In this document: piece after piece, positions 43,458-53,584 of the stretch | How positions within the stretch are numbered: the first letter of the stretch is position 1 | Layout: each line of letters begins with the position of its first letter | DNA from: Corticimicrobacter populi | GTDB lineage: Bacteria; Pseudomonadota; Gammaproteobacteria; Burkholderiales; Burkholderiaceae_B | Assembly: GCF_003123725.1 (NCBI RefSeq) | Contig: NZ_QETA01000003.1 | Coordinates: forward strand, 310,001-374,000 | Reading direction: 5' to 3' | DNA: 64,000 nucleotides | The notes under the pieces: generated by a model | What the model was told of the DNA's origin: nothing | The model's database searches: none | Seen by the model: only the letters and a program-made list of their open reading frames with translations | Translations under genes and position numbers: made by a program

Positions 43458-45083
43458 TCAGTCCAGATCGGCCTGTTCGGGTTCGGGCGTCGTTCCGCCG
43501 GACAGCGAATGGCAAACCCGCCAGCTGTGATAAGCCACCCGCTCCAACCAGCGCATCACGTCCATGACTTTCATCGCATCGAAGGAATCGCGGTGCCCAC
43601 CGGCGCTTTCACGTAACACAGCCAGGCGCACCTGTTGCCGCAATTCGAGCAAGCGTGCCGTCTGCCTGGCCATTGCTTCCGCCTCTGCGTGCGCTACGGC
43701 CGGATCCTCGACGGCACGCCGAGCCTCTTCCAGCACCTGCCGGGCGATCGCTGCCCCTTCGGTCGCCTGCGGATTGATGCCAATATCGCACAACTGCTCC
43801 GGCAACTTCAAACGCGACTGCAGCCGGACCAGATGGTCGATGGCATGCATCTGCTCCAGCCGGCGCGGCATCAGGTAGACAGACTCCTCATCGACCGGAA
43901 TTCGAGCAAAGAAATCACGCACCTGTCGCAGGGCCTGCTTGAGCTTCTTGACCTTGTGCTCTTCCAACACCGGAGCCTGTCCATCATTGCGCACCGGACA
44001 CTGGGCCGCCACAGCCAGCAGGTCGAACATCTCGAGACTGATGCGCTCGAGCGCCTTGTGAGTCGTATCCAGTGCCACTTCTGGCACCTGCAATTGCGAC
44101 TCGTCCAACAGATTGACCAGCGTATCCGGGCGGCTCGGCAGCAATCGCTCGATCAAATGCGCAAAAGGTGCAGCAAAGGGCAGGAACAGGCAGACGCCAA
44201 CACCAATGAACAAGGTATGGAAAGCGACCAGGCTGACCGCACCAGGCTGCAGACCCAGATAATGCTGTGCCCATCCCAGCGCCGCCATGAAGGCCGGCAA
44301 CAACAACAGTGCCAGCAATCCTGTACTCAGGTTGAACAGCACATGTGCCAGCGCGGTTCGCTTGGCCAGCACCGAGCCGCCGATGGCAGCGAGCACGCCC
44401 GTCATGGTCGTGCCGATAGCCGCACCGATCACCAGCACAGCCCCCTGTTCGAAACTGACCGTCCCCGTTGAAAGTGCCGTCAGCGTCATGGCCACCACAG
44501 CCGTGGAGGACTGCATCATCACCGTAACGACCATACCGATCAGCATCGTCGCCAACCGGATGCCCAGACCATCCATGTCCATGGCACGCAGTGAAAAATG
44601 CTCGGACAGGGTCTGCATGCCCTGTTGCATGAAATCGATGCCGACAAACATGATGCCGAAACCGGACAATGCCATGCCCAGCGCACGCACACGGCCCCGC
44701 GCCAGCAGTTTCATGAGCGCACCGATACCGATCAACGGCATCGTATAGAGCCCCAGACTGACCTTCAGTCCCAGCAACGAGATCAGCCAGCCCGTACCTG
44801 TAGTGCCCAGGCTGGCCCCCATGACGACGCCAACCGCCTGCGGAAAGCTGAGCAGACCCGCGCTGACGAAACCAATGAGGGTGATGGTAGTGGCCGCCGA
44901 CGACTGGACCAGCAGGGTCAGCAACGTACCGGAAGTAAAAGCCTTGAAGGGAGTACCCGTGAACTGCAGCAGTGCCCGACGCAATGCATCGCCGCTGAAA
45001 GCCTTGAGACCGTCGGTGAGCAGCACCATGCCGGTCAGGAAGAGGCCGATGCCCCCCAGCAACTTGACGACCATCAGGACCAT
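43458..45083 (-). CDS. Na/Pi cotransporter family protein with PhoU-like C-terminus
   Basis: 541-residue membrane protein. The paired PNaS repeats are seen: GGIGLFLTGMVLLTDGLKAFSGDALRRALLQFTGTPFKAFTSGTLLTLLVQSSAATTITLIGFV and the second copy with MMQSSTAVVAMTLTALSTGTVSFEQGAVLVIGAAIGTT, where QSSA/QSST mark the transport path. About eight membrane helices are followed by a soluble PhoU-like helical domain (from about residue 330). AGGGGG precedes the ATG at 45083. An extension to 45227 runs through the tRNA gene and is rejected. Likely role: sodium-dependent phosphate uptake. Confidence 0.9.
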   Translation of the reverse strand: MVLMVVKLLGGIGLFLTGMVLLTDGLKAFSGDALRRALLQFTGTPFKAFTSGTLLTLLVQSSAATTITLIGFVSAGLLSFPQAVGVVMGASLGTTGTGWLISLLGLKVSLGLYTMPLIGIGALMKLLARGRVRALGMALSGFGIMFVGIDFMQQGMQTLSEHFSLRAMDMDGLGIRLATMLIGMVVTVMMQSSTAVVAMTLTALSTGTVSFEQGAVLVIGAAIGTTMTGVLAAIGGSVLAKRTALAHVLFNLSTGLLALLLLPAFMAALGWAQHYLGLQPGAVSLVAFHTLFIGVGVCLFLPFAAPFAHLIERLLPSRPDTLVNLLDESQLQVPEVALDTTHKALERISLEMFDLLAVAAQCPVRNDGQAPVLEEHKVKKLKQALRQVRDFFARIPVDEESVYLMPRRLEQMHAIDHLVRLQSRLKLPEQLCDIGINPQATEGAAIARQVLEEARRAVEDPAVAHAEAEAMARQTARLLELRQQVRLAVLRESAGGHRDSFDAMKVMDVMRWLERVAYHSWRVCHSLSGGTTPEPEQADLD

Positions 45084-45108
45084 AGCAAAAGCCCCCTGCC
45101 CGAAAGTG

Positions 45109-45137
45109 CAAAAAGCAGCCCGAAGGCTGCTTTTTAA
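45109..45137 (-). terminator. intrinsic terminator of tRNA-Thr
   Basis: AGCAGCC (45114-45120) pairs with GGCTGCT (45125-45131) over a TTCG/CGAA loop, and on the minus strand four T residues follow. It begins 3 bases past the encoded CCA end of the tRNA and precedes the Na/Pi gene start. Confidence 0.8.
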
Positions 45138-45139
45138 TC

Positions 45140-45215
45140 TGGTGCCGCTTGCCGGATTCGAACTGGCGACCTTTTCATTACGAATGAACTGCTCTACCAA
45201 CTGAGCTAAAGCGGC
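45140..45215 (-). tRNA. tRNA-Thr (anticodon CGT)
   Basis: 76-nt gene on the minus strand with encoded CCA. The acceptor stem GCCGCTT/AAGCGGC, D-arm GCTC-AGTTGGTAGA-GAGC, anticodon loop TTCGTAA (CGT at 34-36, reading ACG) and T-arm with GTTCGAATC are all intact. The G27-A43 anticodon stem mismatch is also found in E. coli tRNA-Thr(CGT). No mobile element flanks it. Confidence 0.96.
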
Positions 45216-45225
45216 GAAGTCATGC

Positions 45226-45255
45226 ATTCTAGCATGACGATTTTTTACACGTCAA
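45226..45255 (-). promoter_or_regulatory. promoter of tRNA-Thr
   Basis: On the minus strand TTGACG (45250-45255) is the -35 and TAGAAT (45226-45231) the -10, with 18 bases between. It lies directly upstream of the tRNA and overlaps the 3' end of the glsB-like gene. Confidence 0.65.
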
Positions 45256-45500
45256 CCGCGCTTGGAAAATTTGCCAACCAGGAACAGCACGATCAGTGCA
45301 CCGACAATCGAACCGATCCAGCCCGCCCCTTCTCCTGGTTGATAGATTCCCAATGCACCGCCCAGGAAACCGGCCACGACCGAACCTACGATACCCAGCA
45401 CCACAGTCAGGACGATGCCCATTTTCTGTTCGCCCGGCATGATGGCGCGTGCCAGCAGACCCACGATGAAACCCACAACAATCATCCAGATAATGCCCAT
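45252..45500 (-). CDS. GlsB/YeaQ/YmgE family membrane protein
   Basis: 82-residue protein of three hydrophobic helices rich in Gly: MGIIWMIVVGFIVGLLARAIMPGEQKMGIVLTVVLGIVGSVVAGFLGGALG and GWIGSIVGALIVLFLVGKF in separate blocks. This is the transglycosylase-associated/GlsB family, stress-related but without a defined biochemical role. AGGAGAAAAGCGC precedes the ATG at 45500; an upstream reading to 45545 is rejected. A terminator for the nuo operon ends just before its ribosome-binding site. Confidence 0.88.
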   Translation of the reverse strand: MGIIWMIVVGFIVGLLARAIMPGEQKMGIVLTVVLGIVGSVVAGFLGGALGIYQPGEGAGWIGSIVGALIVLFLVGKFSKRG

Positions 45501-45516
45501 GCGCTTTTCTCCTGGT

Positions 45517-45553
45517 AAAAAAAACCCGCCGCATGCGAAACGCATGCGACGGG
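45517..45553 (-). terminator. intrinsic terminator of the nuo-DUF2818 operon
   Basis: The 13-bp arm CCCGTCGCATGCG pairs with CGCATGCGGCGGG (one mismatch) over a 3-nt loop, with eight T residues on the minus strand (45517-45524). It lies between the DUF2818 stop and the glsB-like ribosome-binding site, so it stands directly on the glsB leader. Confidence 0.85.
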
Positions 45554-45629
45554 CTCATGATAGGAAATTCAGGCACCGTCCGTCTACCTCGGAACTGTCA
45601 ATTCCGGTCAACGTACAGGGGCAGACAGC

Positions 45630-45950
45630 TCAGGTCTTGCGCTTGTGAAACAGGTAGCGATAGACAAAACCCGGATAAGCCATGACCAGAAACAGGCACA
45701 GCGTAATGGCATAGAACTCCCAGCCTTGCCGAAAACGGTTACCGAGAGTGCCCTCGAAGGCAAAGCCCACAGCGCCGATCACCACATACAGCAACAGAAG
45801 TTCCGCCATGCGCAACCAAAGCGGCTTGGCAGTCGGCTGCCCCTGTTGCTTCCAGGTCGCCACCGCCAGTACGCGCTCGGTCAGGAATGGCAGATTGGCC
45901 GCCACCAGCGCCAGCGCAAGCAACAGCCAGACTGCCAGCGCCTGGTTCAT
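45630..45950 (-). CDS. DUF2818 family membrane protein
   Basis: 106-residue protein with three hydrophobic helices ([64 protein letters not shown]) and a basic C-terminus. It is the DUF2818 protein that follows nuoN in many betaproteobacteria. The ATG overlaps the nuoN stop by four bases, so it is translated with complex I and may be an accessory or assembly factor; no function is established. Confidence 0.88.
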   Translation of the reverse strand: MNQALAVWLLLALALVAANLPFLTERVLAVATWKQQGQPTAKPLWLRMAELLLLYVVIGAVGFAFEGTLGNRFRQGWEFYAITLCLFLVMAYPGFVYRYLFHKRKT

Positions 45951-47437
45951 TGCAGCGCCTGGATGCAGAGTGCCATCAAGCCGCCCGGCAGGATACCAAA
46001 CACCAGCAGCAGAATACCGTTGAGCGAGATCAGACCACGCTGGCACAGCGGGGTCACTGCCAGAGCAACCGCTTGCTCTTGGGCCTGCAACCCTTGCTCT
46101 TCAGGCTCGTCGAAGTAGACCACCTTGACCACGCGCAGGTAATAGAAAGCACCGATCAACGAGAAGATGACAGCCACGACCGCCAGCCAGACCATGCCGG
46201 CCTCGACGACGGCTTGCAGTACAGCAAGCTTGGCATAGAAACCCACCAGCGGCGGAATGCCCGCCAGCGAGAACATCAGCAACAGCAGGATGGCGGCATA
46301 CCAGGGATGCTTGCGGTTCAATCCCTTCAGGTCGCTGATTTCCTCGCATTCGAAGCCATTGCGCGCCAGCAGCAGAATCATGCCGAAGCTGCCCAGCGTC
46401 GTCAGTACATAGGTCAGAATGTAGAACAGCGATGCGCCATAGGCACCGACTGCAGCATCAGGCTTGCCATCGATCACGCCAGACAACAGTCCCAGCAACA
46501 CGAACCCCATGTGCGAAATGGTCGAATAGGCCAGCATCCGCTTGAAATTGGTCTGCATGATGGCTGTCAGGTTGCCGATCGCCAGCGAAAGCACGGCCAG
46601 GATCATCAGCATGGGCTGCCAGTCGAAGGCCAGGCTGTGCAGACCATCCGTCAGCAGGCGCAACGTAATCGCAAAGGCAGCCAACTTGGGGGCCCCGCCC
46701 AGCACCAGCGTAATGCCGGTCGGCGAACCTTGATACACATCCGGCACCCACATATGGAACGGAGCTGCACCGAGCTTGAAGGCCAGACCTGCGACCACAA
46801 ACACCACACCAAAAGCCAGCGCCATGGCCGGTGCCTCACCCGAGGCCAGCACCTGGGCAATGGCGGCGAGTTCAAGCTGGCCTGTGGCACCGTAGATCAT
46901 CGACATCCCGTACAGCAGGAAACCCGATGCCAGCGCACCCAGCACGAAATACTTCATGGCAGCTTCCGTGGCTACGGTATTGTCGCGACGCAGTGCGATC
47001 AGCGCATACAGCGACAGCGACATCAGCTCCAGGCCCAGATAGATGCTGACCAGGTTGCTGGCCGAAATCATGACCATCTGTCCCAACAAGGCGAACAGAA
47101 TCAGGGTATAGAGTTCACCGCTGCGCAACATGTCGCGCTCCAGTGCATAGGCATGACCGTAGATCACCGTGGCGGCGACTGCGATGTAGCTGGCAATCTT
47201 GAGCAGATGAGACAAATTGTCGGCCACATAGAGGCCATGGAAAGTCACACCCTGTACACCAGCCTGCCACTGCGCCCAGCTCACGACGGTCAGGACGGCC
47301 AGCGTACCGAGGGTCAGCCAGTAGGTCACGAGGCGCTGTGCATGCTTGCTCAGCACATCGATCAGCAGAATAGCCAGACCGAGTGCCAGCAGGATGATTT
47401 CGGGCGCAGCAAGCGCGAAGTCGAATTGAGAATGCAT
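45947..47437 (-). CDS. nuoN: NADH-quinone oxidoreductase subunit N
   Basis: 496-residue antiporter-like subunit of respiratory complex I, with about 14 membrane helices. Conserved blocks include [41 protein letters not shown] (catalytic Glu), [46 protein letters not shown] (channel Lys and His) and [15 protein letters not shown]. It is the last nuo subunit gene; nuoM lies 9 bases upstream and DUF2818 follows with overlap. Confidence 0.97.
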   Translation of the reverse strand: MHSQFDFALAAPEIILLALGLAILLIDVLSKHAQRLVTYWLTLGTLAVLTVVSWAQWQAGVQGVTFHGLYVADNLSHLLKIASYIAVAATVIYGHAYALERDMLRSGELYTLILFALLGQMVMISASNLVSIYLGLELMSLSLYALIALRRDNTVATEAAMKYFVLGALASGFLLYGMSMIYGATGQLELAAIAQVLASGEAPAMALAFGVVFVVAGLAFKLGAAPFHMWVPDVYQGSPTGITLVLGGAPKLAAFAITLRLLTDGLHSLAFDWQPMLMILAVLSLAIGNLTAIMQTNFKRMLAYSTISHMGFVLLGLLSGVIDGKPDAAVGAYGASLFYILTYVLTTLGSFGMILLLARNGFECEEISDLKGLNRKHPWYAAILLLLMFSLAGIPPLVGFYAKLAVLQAVVEAGMVWLAVVAVIFSLIGAFYYLRVVKVVYFDEPEEQGLQAQEQAVALAVTPLCQRGLISLNGILLLVFGILPGGLMALCIQALQ

Positions 47438-47446
47438 AATCGACGC

Positions 47447-48946
47447 CTACAGTTTGGAAGAAGCAACGTGTTGCAGCAGCGCCTCGACAGAGACATGCAT
47501 CACATCGGTGAAGGGTTTCGGATAGATCCCCATGAACAGCACGGCAATCGCCAGAATGCCCAGAATCAGGAATTCTCGGGAACTGACATCCTGCAGCTTG
47601 GCAACCTGATCATGCACGACCGGACCAAACGCCACGCGCTTGACCATCCAGAGCGAATAGGCTGCCCCCAGGATCAGGGCGGTGGCCGTGAGCAGGCCGA
47701 TCCAGAAGTTGTACTCAACCGCACCCATGATGACGAAGAATTCGCCCACGAAACCGCTGGTTGCCGGCAGGCCGCTGTTGGCCATCGAGAACAGCACGAA
47801 GAAGGTCACGAAACGGGGCATTACGTTGATCACACCGCCGTAATCGGCGATCTTGCGCGAATGCACCCGGTCATAGAGCACGCCAATGCAGAAGAACATG
47901 GCCCCCGAGACAAAACCGTGCGACACCATCTGCACGATTGCACCTTCGACACCCGCCTGGTTGAAGATAAAGAAACCCAGGGTCACGAAACCCATGTGAG
48001 CGACCGACGAATAGGCCACCAGCTTCTTCATGTCATCCTGCACCAGGGCCACCAGGCCAATGTAGATCACAGCGACCAGCGACAGCGCGATAATCAGGCC
48101 CGCCAGGCTATGCGCGGCATCGGGCGTGATCGGCAGGGAAAAGCGCAGGAAACCGTAGGCACCCAGCTTGAGCATGATCGCCGCCAGCACGATCGAGCCA
48201 CCCGTCGGGGCCTCGACGTGGGCATCCGGCAACCAGGTATGCACCGGCCACATCGGCACCTTGACGGCAAACGCCATGAACAGCGCCAGGAAGATCAGAA
48301 TCTGCGGCGTCATGCCCAGTTTGGTCTGGTGCCAGGTCTGGATGTCGAAGCTGCCGCCCGAGACATTCCAGAGGTAGATAAAGGCGACCAGCGTCAGCAG
48401 AGAGCCCAGCAGCGTATAGAGGAAGAACTTGAACGCGGCATAGACGCGGTTCGGACCGCCCCAGACACCGATAATGATGTACATCGGGATCAGCGTGGCT
48501 TCGAAGAAGACATAGAACAACAGGCCATCGAGCGATGCAAACACACCTACCATCAGGCCCGACAGGATCAGGAAGGCTGCCATGTACTGGGCAACGCGTA
48601 CCTTGATTACTTCCCAGCCAGCCAGCACCACAATGATGGTGATGAAAGCGGTCAGCAATACGAACCACAGAGAGATGCCGTCCACGCCGAGATGGTAGAA
48701 GACGTTGAAAGTCTCGATCCAGGATGCCTTCTCGACAAACTGCATGCTGGCCGTACTGCTGTCAAAGCCGAGATAGAGGGGAATCGTGATCAGGAAGCTG
48801 ATCACGGCACCCACCAGCGCCAGCCAGCGGGTCGCGTTGGCGCGATCGTCCCGCCCCACGGCCAGCACCAGCAGGCCCGAGAGGATGGGAAGGACAATCG
48901 CAAGCGTCAGCCAGGGAATATTTGAAGTTGCCATTTCGCTTGCCAT
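47447..48946 (-). CDS. nuoM: NADH-quinone oxidoreductase subunit M
   Basis: 499-residue antiporter-like proton-pumping subunit. Seen: FYVFFEATLIPMYIIIGVWGGPNRVYAAFKFFLYTLLGSLLTL (catalytic Glu in FFEATLIPMY), VKVPMWPVHTWLPDAHVEAPTGGSIVLAAIMLKLGAYGFLRF, and KLVAYSSVAHMGFVTLG. The ATG at 48946 overlaps the nuoL stop; a second ATG at 48934 starts closer to the hydrophobic region and is possible. It is one of three pump modules with nuoL and nuoN. Confidence 0.97.
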   Translation of the reverse strand: MASEMATSNIPWLTLAIVLPILSGLLVLAVGRDDRANATRWLALVGAVISFLITIPLYLGFDSSTASMQFVEKASWIETFNVFYHLGVDGISLWFVLLTAFITIIVVLAGWEVIKVRVAQYMAAFLILSGLMVGVFASLDGLLFYVFFEATLIPMYIIIGVWGGPNRVYAAFKFFLYTLLGSLLTLVAFIYLWNVSGGSFDIQTWHQTKLGMTPQILIFLALFMAFAVKVPMWPVHTWLPDAHVEAPTGGSIVLAAIMLKLGAYGFLRFSLPITPDAAHSLAGLIIALSLVAVIYIGLVALVQDDMKKLVAYSSVAHMGFVTLGFFIFNQAGVEGAIVQMVSHGFVSGAMFFCIGVLYDRVHSRKIADYGGVINVMPRFVTFFVLFSMANSGLPATSGFVGEFFVIMGAVEYNFWIGLLTATALILGAAYSLWMVKRVAFGPVVHDQVAKLQDVSSREFLILGILAIAVLFMGIYPKPFTDVMHVSVEALLQHVASSKL

Positions 48947-51003
48947 CAGTGATGCACCAGCACAAAGAAAGTAATCAGGGCCATGATGCCGATGATCATG
49001 GCAAAGGCGTAGTGGTAGATATAGCCGGTCTGTACGTGACGGCTCACGGCCGCGATCCAGCCCACCAGCTTGACGCTGCCATTGACGATGAAACCGTCGA
49101 TCAGGCCGCGATCACCCTTCTGCCAGAAGCTCGTACCCAGCCAGCGTGCACCGCGCGCAATGATCTGCTCATTGACCCAGTCAACGTAGTACTTGTTCTC
49201 CAGTACCTTGTTCACGCCACGCAGGTTGCGCTGGATGGTTTCCGGCACCTTGGGATTGACGAGATAGCAGTACCAGGCAATCACCGCACCCGCCACCACC
49301 AGCCAGAACGGCAGCGTGATGAATGCGTGCAGGCCATAGGCCACCCAGCCATGCCACTTGGCAGCCAGTTCGGCCATCGCAGGATGCTCCGGGAACACTG
49401 CGATGACGCCCTGGAAGAAATCACCGAACAGCATGGGCTGCACGACCAGCGCGCCGATGATCACCGACGGGATGGCCAGCAGCACCAGCGGCAGCGTCAC
49501 CACCCAGGGGGATTCATGCGGTACGCCACCATGATGCCCGTGGTCATCTTGCGCATGGGCATCTGCGCCGTGCGCGTGGCTGTCATGGCCATGATCGTCG
49601 TGACCATGCGCATGCGCCCCACTGGTATCAAAACGTTCCTTGCCGTGGAAGACCAGGAAATACACGCGGAACGAATACAGCGAAGTCACGAACACACCGA
49701 TCAGCGTCGCGTAGTAGGCGAACGTGGCTCCCCAGACATTGGCTTCACCGGCCGCCTCGATCAGCAGTTCCTTCGAGTAGTAGCCCGAGAAGAACGGGGT
49801 GCCAACCAGAGCCAGCGTACCGATCAGGAAGGTGATCCAGGTGATCGGCATGTACTTGCGCAGGCCGCCCATCTTGCGAATATCCTGCTCATGGTGCATG
49901 CCGATGATGACCGAACCGGCCCCCAGGAACAGCAGTGCCTTGAAGAAGGCGTGCGTCAGCAGATGCATGGCTGCAATCGAATAGGCCGAGGCACCAAGCG
50001 CCACCGTCATGTAGCCAAGCTGCGACAGCGTGGAATACGCCACCACCCGCTTGATGTCGTTCTGGATGATCCCCAGGATCCCCAGGAACAGCGCACCGAT
50101 ACCGCCGATCACGATGATGAACGAGAGTGCCGTCGACGACATTTCGAACAGCGGCGAAAAGCGCCCCACCATGAAAATGCCGGCTGTCACCATGGTCGCT
50201 GCGTGGATCAGCGCCGAAATCGGGGTGGGGCCTTCCATCGAGTCAGGCAGCCAGGCATGCAGCGGCACCTGGGCCGATTTACCCATGGCACCGATGAACA
50301 GGCAGATACATGCCACCGTGACCAGCATCCAGTCGGTGCCCGGCAGCGTCAGGCCTGCCAGACGATCAGCTTGTGCAAAGACTTCGCCGTAGTGCATGGT
50401 GCCGGTGTAGGCAAACAGCAGCCCGATGCCCAGCACGAAGCCGAAGTCACCCACACGGTTGATCAGGAACGCCTTCATGTTGGCGAAGATCGCCGTCGGC
50501 TTGGTGTACCAGAAACCGATCAGTAGGTATGAGACCAGGCCCACTGCTTCCCAGCCGAAAAACAGCTGCACCATGTTGTTGGACATGACCAGCATGAGCA
50601 TCGAGAAGGTGAACAGCGAAATGTACGAGAAAAAGCGCTGGTAGCCGGGATCATCCACCATATAGCCGATGGTGTAGATGTGCACCATCAGCGACACGGA
50701 GGTCACCACCACCATCATCATGGCCGACAGCGGATCGATCAGGAAACCGATCTGCATCGGAATATCGCCGATCAGCGACCAGGTGTAGACCGCGCCGTCG
50801 AAGCGCAGGCCGTTGATCACGTCGATGAGCACCACGACCGAACCGATGGCCGATACCAGCACGCCCAGGATGGTGATCATGTGCGAGCCGCGGCGTCCCA
50901 CCAGCGGGCGACCGAAGAAGGCGGTGCCGAACAGGCCTGCCAGAATGGCACCGACCAGGGGGGCCAGCGCAATTACGAGATAAAGACCGGGTGTACTTGA
51001 CAT
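48946..51003 (-). CDS. nuoL: NADH-quinone oxidoreductase subunit L
   Basis: 685-residue antiporter-like subunit with the long lateral helix at its C-terminus. Core blocks: FFGWEAVGLVSYLLIGFWYTKP, AQVPLHAWLPDSMEGPTPISALIHAATMVTAGI, RVVAYSTLSQLGYM. Between about residues 460 and 500 is an unusual His-rich stretch (AHAHGHDDHGHDSHAHG, then DHGHHGG). The ATG at 51003 begins the family-like MSSTPGLYL; the ATG at 51015, overlapping the nuoK stop, is the alternative. The His-rich loop may bind metals; whether it matters for pumping is unknown. Confidence 0.95.
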   Translation of the reverse strand: MSSTPGLYLVIALAPLVGAILAGLFGTAFFGRPLVGRRGSHMITILGVLVSAIGSVVVLIDVINGLRFDGAVYTWSLIGDIPMQIGFLIDPLSAMMMVVVTSVSLMVHIYTIGYMVDDPGYQRFFSYISLFTFSMLMLVMSNNMVQLFFGWEAVGLVSYLLIGFWYTKPTAIFANMKAFLINRVGDFGFVLGIGLLFAYTGTMHYGEVFAQADRLAGLTLPGTDWMLVTVACICLFIGAMGKSAQVPLHAWLPDSMEGPTPISALIHAATMVTAGIFMVGRFSPLFEMSSTALSFIIVIGGIGALFLGILGIIQNDIKRVVAYSTLSQLGYMTVALGASAYSIAAMHLLTHAFFKALLFLGAGSVIIGMHHEQDIRKMGGLRKYMPITWITFLIGTLALVGTPFFSGYYSKELLIEAAGEANVWGATFAYYATLIGVFVTSLYSFRVYFLVFHGKERFDTSGAHAHGHDDHGHDSHAHGADAHAQDDHGHHGGVPHESPWVVTLPLVLLAIPSVIIGALVVQPMLFGDFFQGVIAVFPEHPAMAELAAKWHGWVAYGLHAFITLPFWLVVAGAVIAWYCYLVNPKVPETIQRNLRGVNKVLENKYYVDWVNEQIIARGARWLGTSFWQKGDRGLIDGFIVNGSVKLVGWIAAVSRHVQTGYIYHYAFAMIIGIMALITFFVLVHH

Positions 51004-51014
51004 CTTTAACCCCA

Positions 51015-51323
51015 TCAGCCTTTCAGATGGTCGAGTTCTTCGACGTTAATCGTATTCAGGTTGCGGAAAATCAGCACCAGAATCGCCAGACCGATCGCAG
51101 CCTCCGCAGCGGCCACGGTCAGGATGAAGAAGACAAATACCTGACCGGCGGTGTCACCCAGCCAGCTCGAAAACGCGACGAAGTTCATGTTGACCGCGAG
51201 CAGCATCAGCTCGACCGACATCAGCAGGATCAGCAGATTGCGGCGATTCAGGAAAATCCCGAACACCCCGATTGCAAATAGGATGGCACCCAGAACCAGA
51301 TAATGGGCCAGCGTCAATGTCAT
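51015..51323 (-). CDS. nuoK: NADH-quinone oxidoreductase subunit K
   Basis: 102-residue subunit of three membrane helices. Conserved acidic residues for proton transfer are in [19 protein letters not shown] (Glu) and [19 protein letters not shown] (Glu). Its ATG overlaps the nuoJ stop (ATGA). It forms part of the central proton channel with nuoJ and nuoA. Confidence 0.97.
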   Translation of the reverse strand: MTLTLAHYLVLGAILFAIGVFGIFLNRRNLLILLMSVELMLLAVNMNFVAFSSWLGDTAGQVFVFFILTVAAAEAAIGLAILVLIFRNLNTINVEELDHLKG

Positions 51324-51967
51324 GCCTGTTCTCCTTGATCCTGTGCGGCATTTTTCTGGTCAGCGGCGCGTGCACGCTCACTCTGAGGCTCGATCTTGAC
51401 CAGGCGGAAGCGCTCGCTGGCACGTGCCTTGAGTTGCTCGGACGGACGGTTGTGCTTGGTATCGTGGCGGCGACGCAGGGTCAGCGCAATGGCGGCGATC
51501 ATGCCGACCAGCAGAATGGCGGCAGCAATTTCCACACCGTATACATATTCGGTATACAGCAACTTGCCCAGCGCCAAGGCACTGTTGTAGTCATCGGGCT
51601 GAGCGAACGCCGGGCCGGCATCGCCCCAGGTAGACACCAGCACGAAGGCCATCTCCAGAACCATGATGCCCCCTACCAGCAGCCCCATGGGCAGGAAGCT
51701 GCGCATGCCTTCGCGCAGCGCTTCCATGCGGATATCGAGCATCATCACGACGAACAGGAACAGCACCATCACCGCCCCGACATAGACAACGATGAGCAGC
51801 AGCGACAGGAATTCTGCGCCCAGCAGCATCCACAGCATCGAGGCATTGAAAAAGGCCAGGATCAGATGCAGTACCGCAACCACGGAACTGGAAGCGGTAA
51901 TCACCCTGAATGCGGCATAGACCAGCACCGCCGACAGGATGTAGAACAGGATTGAGGTAAACGTCAT
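51320..51967 (-). CDS. nuoJ: NADH-quinone oxidoreductase subunit J
   Basis: 215-residue membrane subunit with five helices (for example [68 protein letters not shown] in blocks). The long C-terminal tail (about 170-215) is charged and not conserved. It overlaps nuoK by four bases. It completes the E-channel region of complex I. Confidence 0.95.
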   Translation of the reverse strand: MTFTSILFYILSAVLVYAAFRVITASSSVVAVLHLILAFFNASMLWMLLGAEFLSLLLIVVYVGAVMVLFLFVVMMLDIRMEALREGMRSFLPMGLLVGGIMVLEMAFVLVSTWGDAGPAFAQPDDYNSALALGKLLYTEYVYGVEIAAAILLVGMIAAIALTLRRRHDTKHNRPSEQLKARASERFRLVKIEPQSERARAADQKNAAQDQGEQA

Positions 51968-51993
51968 GGCTTTATCTACGGTGAGTGACGGGC

Positions 51994-52482
51994 CTAGCGG
52001 TAAGGGGCATCGGCAGCACGGCGGCTGGCGATTTCCGGCTCGTAGCGATCGCCCACGGCCAGCAGCATGTCCTTGGTGAAATACAGGTCGCCGCGTTTTT
52101 CGCCATGATATTCATGGATATGCGTCTCGACGATCGAGTCGACCGGGCAGCTTTCTTCGCAGAAACCGCAGAAGATGCATTTGGTCAGATCAATGTCGTA
52201 ACGCGTGGTACGGCGGGTGCCGTCCTCGCGTACATCGGACTCGATGCTGATCGCCATGGCCGGACAGACTGCCTCGCACAGTTTGCATGCAATGCAGCGT
52301 TCCTCGCCATTCGGATAACGGCGCAGCGCATGCAGTCCCCGGAAACGGGGCGACATCGGCGTCTTTTCCTGCGGATACAGCAAGGTTACCTTGCGCTTGA
52401 AGAAATACTTGCCCGTGAGCTTCATGCCCTTGAGCAGTTCGGTCAGCAGCAGGCTGCTGAAAAAATCCTTGATCGCTTCCAT
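51994..52482 (-). CDS. nuoI: NADH-quinone oxidoreductase subunit I (two 4Fe-4S clusters)
   Basis: 162-residue iron-sulfur subunit. Two ferredoxin motifs are seen: [12 protein letters not shown] and [12 protein letters not shown], giving clusters N6a and N6b that pass electrons towards Nuo[17 protein letters not shown] is also conserved. It lies between nuoH and nuoJ in the standard order. Confidence 0.98.
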   Translation of the reverse strand: MEAIKDFFSSLLLTELLKGMKLTGKYFFKRKVTLLYPQEKTPMSPRFRGLHALRRYPNGEERCIACKLCEAVCPAMAISIESDVREDGTRRTTRYDIDLTKCIFCGFCEESCPVDSIVETHIHEYHGEKRGDLYFTKDMLLAVGDRYEPEIASRRAADAPYR

Positions 52483-52510
52483 TTTCGTTCTCCGTGTCCG
52501 CTCCGACGGC

Positions 52511-53584
52511 TCAGTGCCAGATGTTCCATGGCGTCTGCATCCAGATCGCCACCACCAGCAGCCACACGCCGGTCAGGGGAATGAACACCTTCCAGCCCAG
52601 ACGCATGATCTGGTCATACCGGTAACGCGGGAAAGAGGCCCGGAACCAGATGAACAGCGAGACCACGCAGAAAGTCTTGATGCCCAGCCACAGCCAGCCC
52701 GGAATCCAGGTCAGCGGCGCGACATCGATCGGTGCCATCCAGCCGCCCAGGAACATGATCGACGCCATCGCCGACAGCAGGATCATGTTGGCATACTCAC
52801 CCAGGAAGAACAGCGCGAAGGTCATGCCCGAGTATTCGACCATGTGACCGGCCACGATTTCGGACTCACCCTCGACCACGTCGAACGGGTGGCGATTGGT
52901 TTCGGCGACAGCCGAAATCACGTAGATCACGAACAGCGGCAGCAGCGGCAGCCAGTTCCAGGACATGAACGTCAGGCCCATGTCGGCAAAGTAGCCACGG
53001 CCCTGCCCCAGCACGATTTCGCTCATGTTGAGACTGCCCGACACCAGCAGCACCGTGACCAGCACAAAACCCAGTGCCAGTTCATAGGACACCATCTGTG
53101 CCGAAGCCCGCACCGCCGCCAGCAGCGCATACTTGGAGTTGGAAGCCCAGCCGGCGACTACCACGCCGTACACGCCCAGGGACGTTATCGCCATGATGTA
53201 CAGCAGGCCAGCATTGACGTTGGCCAGCACCATATCGGGACCGAAAGGCACCACTGCCCAGGCAGCCAGTGCCGGCATCAGCGTCACAACCGGTGCCAGG
53301 ATATACAGCACCTTGTTCGACTTGCTCGGCAGGATCACTTCCTTGGTGAGCAGCTTGAACACATCGGCAAACGGCTGCAACAAACCACGGAAACCGACTC
53401 GGTTGGGTCCGAGACGGATATGCATGGCACCGATCATCTTGCGTTCCCAGTAAGTCAGGTACGCCACACACAGAATGATCGGCAAGGCAATGCAGACGAT
53501 CTTGACCAGAGTCCAGACGATCAACCAGACCGTCGGGCCGACCAGCGCAACAGCCTGCGCTTCGAGAGAACTGAGCCACTCCAT
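52511..53584 (-). CDS. nuoH: NADH-quinone oxidoreductase subunit H
   Basis: 357-residue membrane subunit with eight helices that forms much of the quinone-binding site. Signatures: [39 protein letters not shown] and [36 protein letters not shown]. The ATG shares one base with the nuoG stop (TGATG), a coupled junction. Confidence 0.98.
   Translation of the reverse strand: MEWLSSLEAQAVALVGPTVWLIVWTLVKIVCIALPIILCVAYLTYWERKMIGAMHIRLGPNRVGFRGLLQPFADVFKLLTKEVILPSKSNKVLYILAPVVTLMPALAAWAVVPFGPDMVLANVNAGLLYIMAITSLGVYGVVVAGWASNSKYALLAAVRASAQMVSYELALGFVLVTVLLVSGSLNMSEIVLGQGRGYFADMGLTFMSWNWLPLLPLFVIYVISAVAETNRHPFDVVEGESEIVAGHMVEYSGMTFALFFLGEYANMILLSAMASIMFLGGWMAPIDVAPLTWIPGWLWLGIKTFCVVSLFIWFRASFPRYRYDQIMRLGWKVFIPLTGVWLLVVAIWMQTPWNIWH

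Noticed and set aside
45084-45227. N-terminal extension of the Na/Pi gene
   Set aside because: It runs through the tRNA-Thr gene and its terminator; the membrane protein begins at 45083.
45887-48925. Open frame of about 1,000 codons on the plus strand opposite nuoN and nuoM
   Set aside because: It lies antisense to two intact complex I genes. Its Gln/His/Arg-rich composition is the usual shadow of GC-rich coding on the other strand.
48922-50526. 534-codon plus-strand frame opposite nuoL
   Set aside because: Antisense shadow of nuoL, composed of His/Arg/Gln runs with no domain.
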